Source of the DNA: Homalodisca vitripennis
Taxonomy: Eukaryota > Arthropoda > Insecta > Hemiptera > Cicadellidae
Length of the DNA stretch: 64,000 bases
NCBI RefSeq assembly: GCF_021130785.1
Contig: NC_060213.1
Location: 71,444,001-71,508,000 of the forward strand
Direction: 5' to 3'
Both the position numbers and the translations under genes were made by a program. The notes below the pieces were generated by a model, which saw only the letters and a program-made list of their open reading frames with translations, had not been told where the DNA came from and ran no database searches. Position 1 is the stretch's first letter; each line of letters begins with the position of its first letter. Shown in pieces: positions 62,132 to 64,000 of the stretch.

Positions 62132-62391
62132 CTGTATGCGGAATGGGCGTATGTGCCAGCAGGAGAGGCGTCTGTTATCCTACAAGTGGATACTATGCCG
62201 GTGCCCTTGCCCGCGTCTTGAGCCCACTTTAAGATGGAAGTGGTGTGGTACGATTCGTTCTTCATGTTTCGCCAGTCCATGTAGCCAAGAGATGACGTAA
62301 CTCCTACCGTGTAGATATTGCCTTTCACGCCCGTCAAATAGGCGGTCGCTGAACAAGCAGAGTCCGCAACTTGTGAGTCTGCGCAGTACGT
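62132..62391 (-). CDS. alkaline phosphatase exon with catalytic serine
   Basis: Acceptor GTTGTGTCAG and donor TACAG/GTATAA. Contains TYCADSQVADSACSATAYLT, where the Ser after Asp is the phosphorylated nucleophile, then TVGVTSSLGYMDW and SILKWAQDAGKGTGIVSTCR, and ITDASPAGTYAHSAYR. Animal enzymes usually have His where this has Asp before ASPAG, while the bacterial enzyme has Asp. Phase 0 in, phase 2 out. Confidence 0.95.
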
Positions 62392-63322
62392 CTGACACAA
62401 CCAAGAACAATATTGATACATTTTGTTCTAGAATTCAACAGCTTACGCCCAGTTCTAAAGTGATTTGTGATCAGCCATACAATAATGTTTAACTATTAAA
62501 ATTTTCTTGTTAATTAGAAGAGAAATTGGATATGGCTTTGGAGTAGAATGATGACTATAGTTAATAATTACTTAAATAATGTTATTATTTATTTTATCTA
62601 TTATTTAATACAGTGTATTTAAACCAAATATTCTAAATCCCAGCATAAACAACCTCGGTTTCCAGTAGGATTTGTTCAGGGCTCTTAAAACATCTTGTTC
62701 AAGGACAAAATATTAAAAGAATTATGGGCTAATTAATGTAAAGCTTCATGAATATATTTAGGTTTATTTAGTTACGCTTACTTCCAATCTATATCTCCAA
62801 TTTTTCGTTAGAGTGTACTTTGTCTATTACCATTTGTACCCACATACACATTCTTAAACCTTTTATACAAATAAGCTATTTATTAGTAGAATACATAATA
62901 GTTTAAATGAAAGTGAGAACTGGTCAAGTTTTGTTTTCCCTAATATGATGCGAAATAAAAAAGCCTTTCTGAGCAGTATAACAGGTTTTATGGTGAAGAA
63001 TATGTGCCTGTCCATACTATAGCTCAGATCATACAATTATCCTAGTTTAGAATTTATTACCCCTAATATACTTATTGTATCAGGTTATTAATGCACAAGT
63101 ACTTAAAAAATGACCTTAAGTATCCTTATAACCCTAATTGTTTTGGTGTTCATAGTTAACGTGGCTTTTCTATGTAAGTCTTGAGTCTAAGATTATACTT
63201 ACATATTTAATCTCTTGTACACATATACTCTAACTCTAAAGGGCGCAAATACAATTTAAGCTGTCTATGCTACATATTTTGTCAATTAACTATAAAAAAT
63301 AAAAACGAAACTAAATAATTAC

Positions 63323-63543
63323 CTTGGCCAATCCAGTGTAAGGAAACTTCTCGAAACTTAAGAACGTGTTTTCTCCCGCTTCTTTCTTGAGCTGCCCAAG
63401 ATATATCCTTGCCGTGGCGAGGGTAGCAAGAGACATTCCGTCTCCCAAGAACAGTATAAGGTTTTTGGCCACTCCTTTCTTTTTTGTTATTGTCAACTTT
63501 TCTTGTAACACACCCACACTCAATTCGCGCCAATATTTCGTGG
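63323..63543 (-). CDS. alkaline phosphatase exon with FLGDGM
   Basis: Acceptor GGTTTCTTTCAG and donor GCCAAG/GTAATT. Encodes TKYWRELSVGVLQEKL, the usual first helix after the signal peptide, then AKNLILFLGDGMSLATLATA, whose Asp binds metal, and SFEKFPYTGLAK. It enters after one base of a codon, so a preceding exon with start and signal peptide must exist. Confidence 0.94.
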
Positions 63544-64000
63544 CTGAAAGAAACCAAGTATATCACGTTCATTACGAATATGCTATATATTTATATAGGC
63601 TAAATGTAGGTATCATTATTAGTATTTAAATCCGCGTTCATAGATCTTTCATTGTAAATAATTAAGTTCTACATTACTTAAAAGATATTTTTCCATCACT
63701 TATTAACGTTCATTACGTTTATTGTCTATGAATATACGTGTTATAAAAATGTAATTCTCCTTTATAATCTTATAAGAACTACAGTTTCATATTAAATAAA
63801 CTTTTTACGCCTTGCACTGTTATAGTTGTAAACATTTAAAATATAATTAACGAAATAATAATTCTTGAGAAAGAAATGAAATTACCTACCAACAAGAGCA
63901 AGAGCTTATTTATAAAGCATAATCACCTGATGGTTTGTTAATGAAAGTAATTGAAGACTTACTTTTTAGAGGAGATTTCAAAGTAAAGAGGCGAAAGTAA
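63544..64000 (-). other. phosphatase intron or 5' region, nothing seen
   Basis: No signal-peptide-like frame with a phase-1 donor was found up to the window edge. The missing first exon is probably beyond it. Confidence 0.5.

Larger units (their letters stand above)
51564..63543 (-). other. membrane-type alkaline phosphatase gene, 5' end missing
   Basis: Seven minus-strand exons (63323-63543, 62132-62391, 54425-54542, 53827-54028, 53455-53672, 53098-53329, 51564-51709) join in frame through GT-AG introns to about 464 residues. Metal and catalytic motifs appear in family order: FLGDGM, VADSACSATAY (nucleophile Ser), TDASPAGTYAHS, FIEGGRIDIAHHENKAH and VVTADHAHT. The family hydrolyses phosphomonoesters at a Zn/Zn/Mg site, usually GPI-anchored on the outer membrane and in insects often in the gut. 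The signal-peptide exon lies upstream. Two features differ from the usual enzyme: Asp replaces the animal His in TxxASPAG, and the last exon is aberrant. Confidence 0.92.

Overview
The window is eukaryotic, AT-rich nuclear DNA with intron-split genes, many microsatellites and nested transposable elements. The receptor, the phosphatase and the element families are all of arthropod type, so an insect is the best reading. The order cannot be fixed from sequence alone.

Two host genes are well supported. On the + strand, 1760-19024 holds five exons of a 5-HT1A-type serotonin receptor. All GT-AG junctions are phase-compatible; the first exon lies upstream of the window or was not recognised. On the - strand, 63543 down to 51564 holds seven exons of a membrane-type alkaline phosphatase, again with every junction phase-compatible; the signal-peptide exon is missing. 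The phosphatase C-terminal exon is unusual: it lacks the usual zinc-ligand histidine and stops early.

The intergenic block (about 19.7-51.5 kb) holds a nearly complete two-ORF non-LTR retrotransposon of CR1/Jockey type (about 38.7-43.68 kb), a tRNA-like SINE fragment, a long TA/TG microsatellite, and a Tc1/mariner-like transposon (44630-49681) with roughly 540-bp terminal inverted repeats. A second, decayed LINE of the same group sits inside that transposon. Three GC-richer islands on the - strand (29.0-34.5 kb) look like exons of an unrecognised gene, but this is tentative.

The largest phosphatase intron (54543-62131) carries a composite on the - strand: one LINE (ORF1 with a PHD-like finger, endonuclease, RT) is split by a second, 5'-truncated LINE. 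The large receptor intron (4459-12320) carries a decayed LINE, a TA microsatellite and a SINE apparently derived from 5S rRNA. A near-perfect 84-bp palindrome built from tRNA-like SINE sequence, flanked on both sides by TA repeats, lies just upstream of the first visible receptor exon.

The observations most worth a second look are the UUUUUUA heptamer in exactly the right frame to fuse LINE ORF1 to ORF2, the FLYWCH-like plus SGNH ORF1, the altered phosphatase C-terminus, the nested elements, and the candidate exon cluster at 29-34.5 kb.
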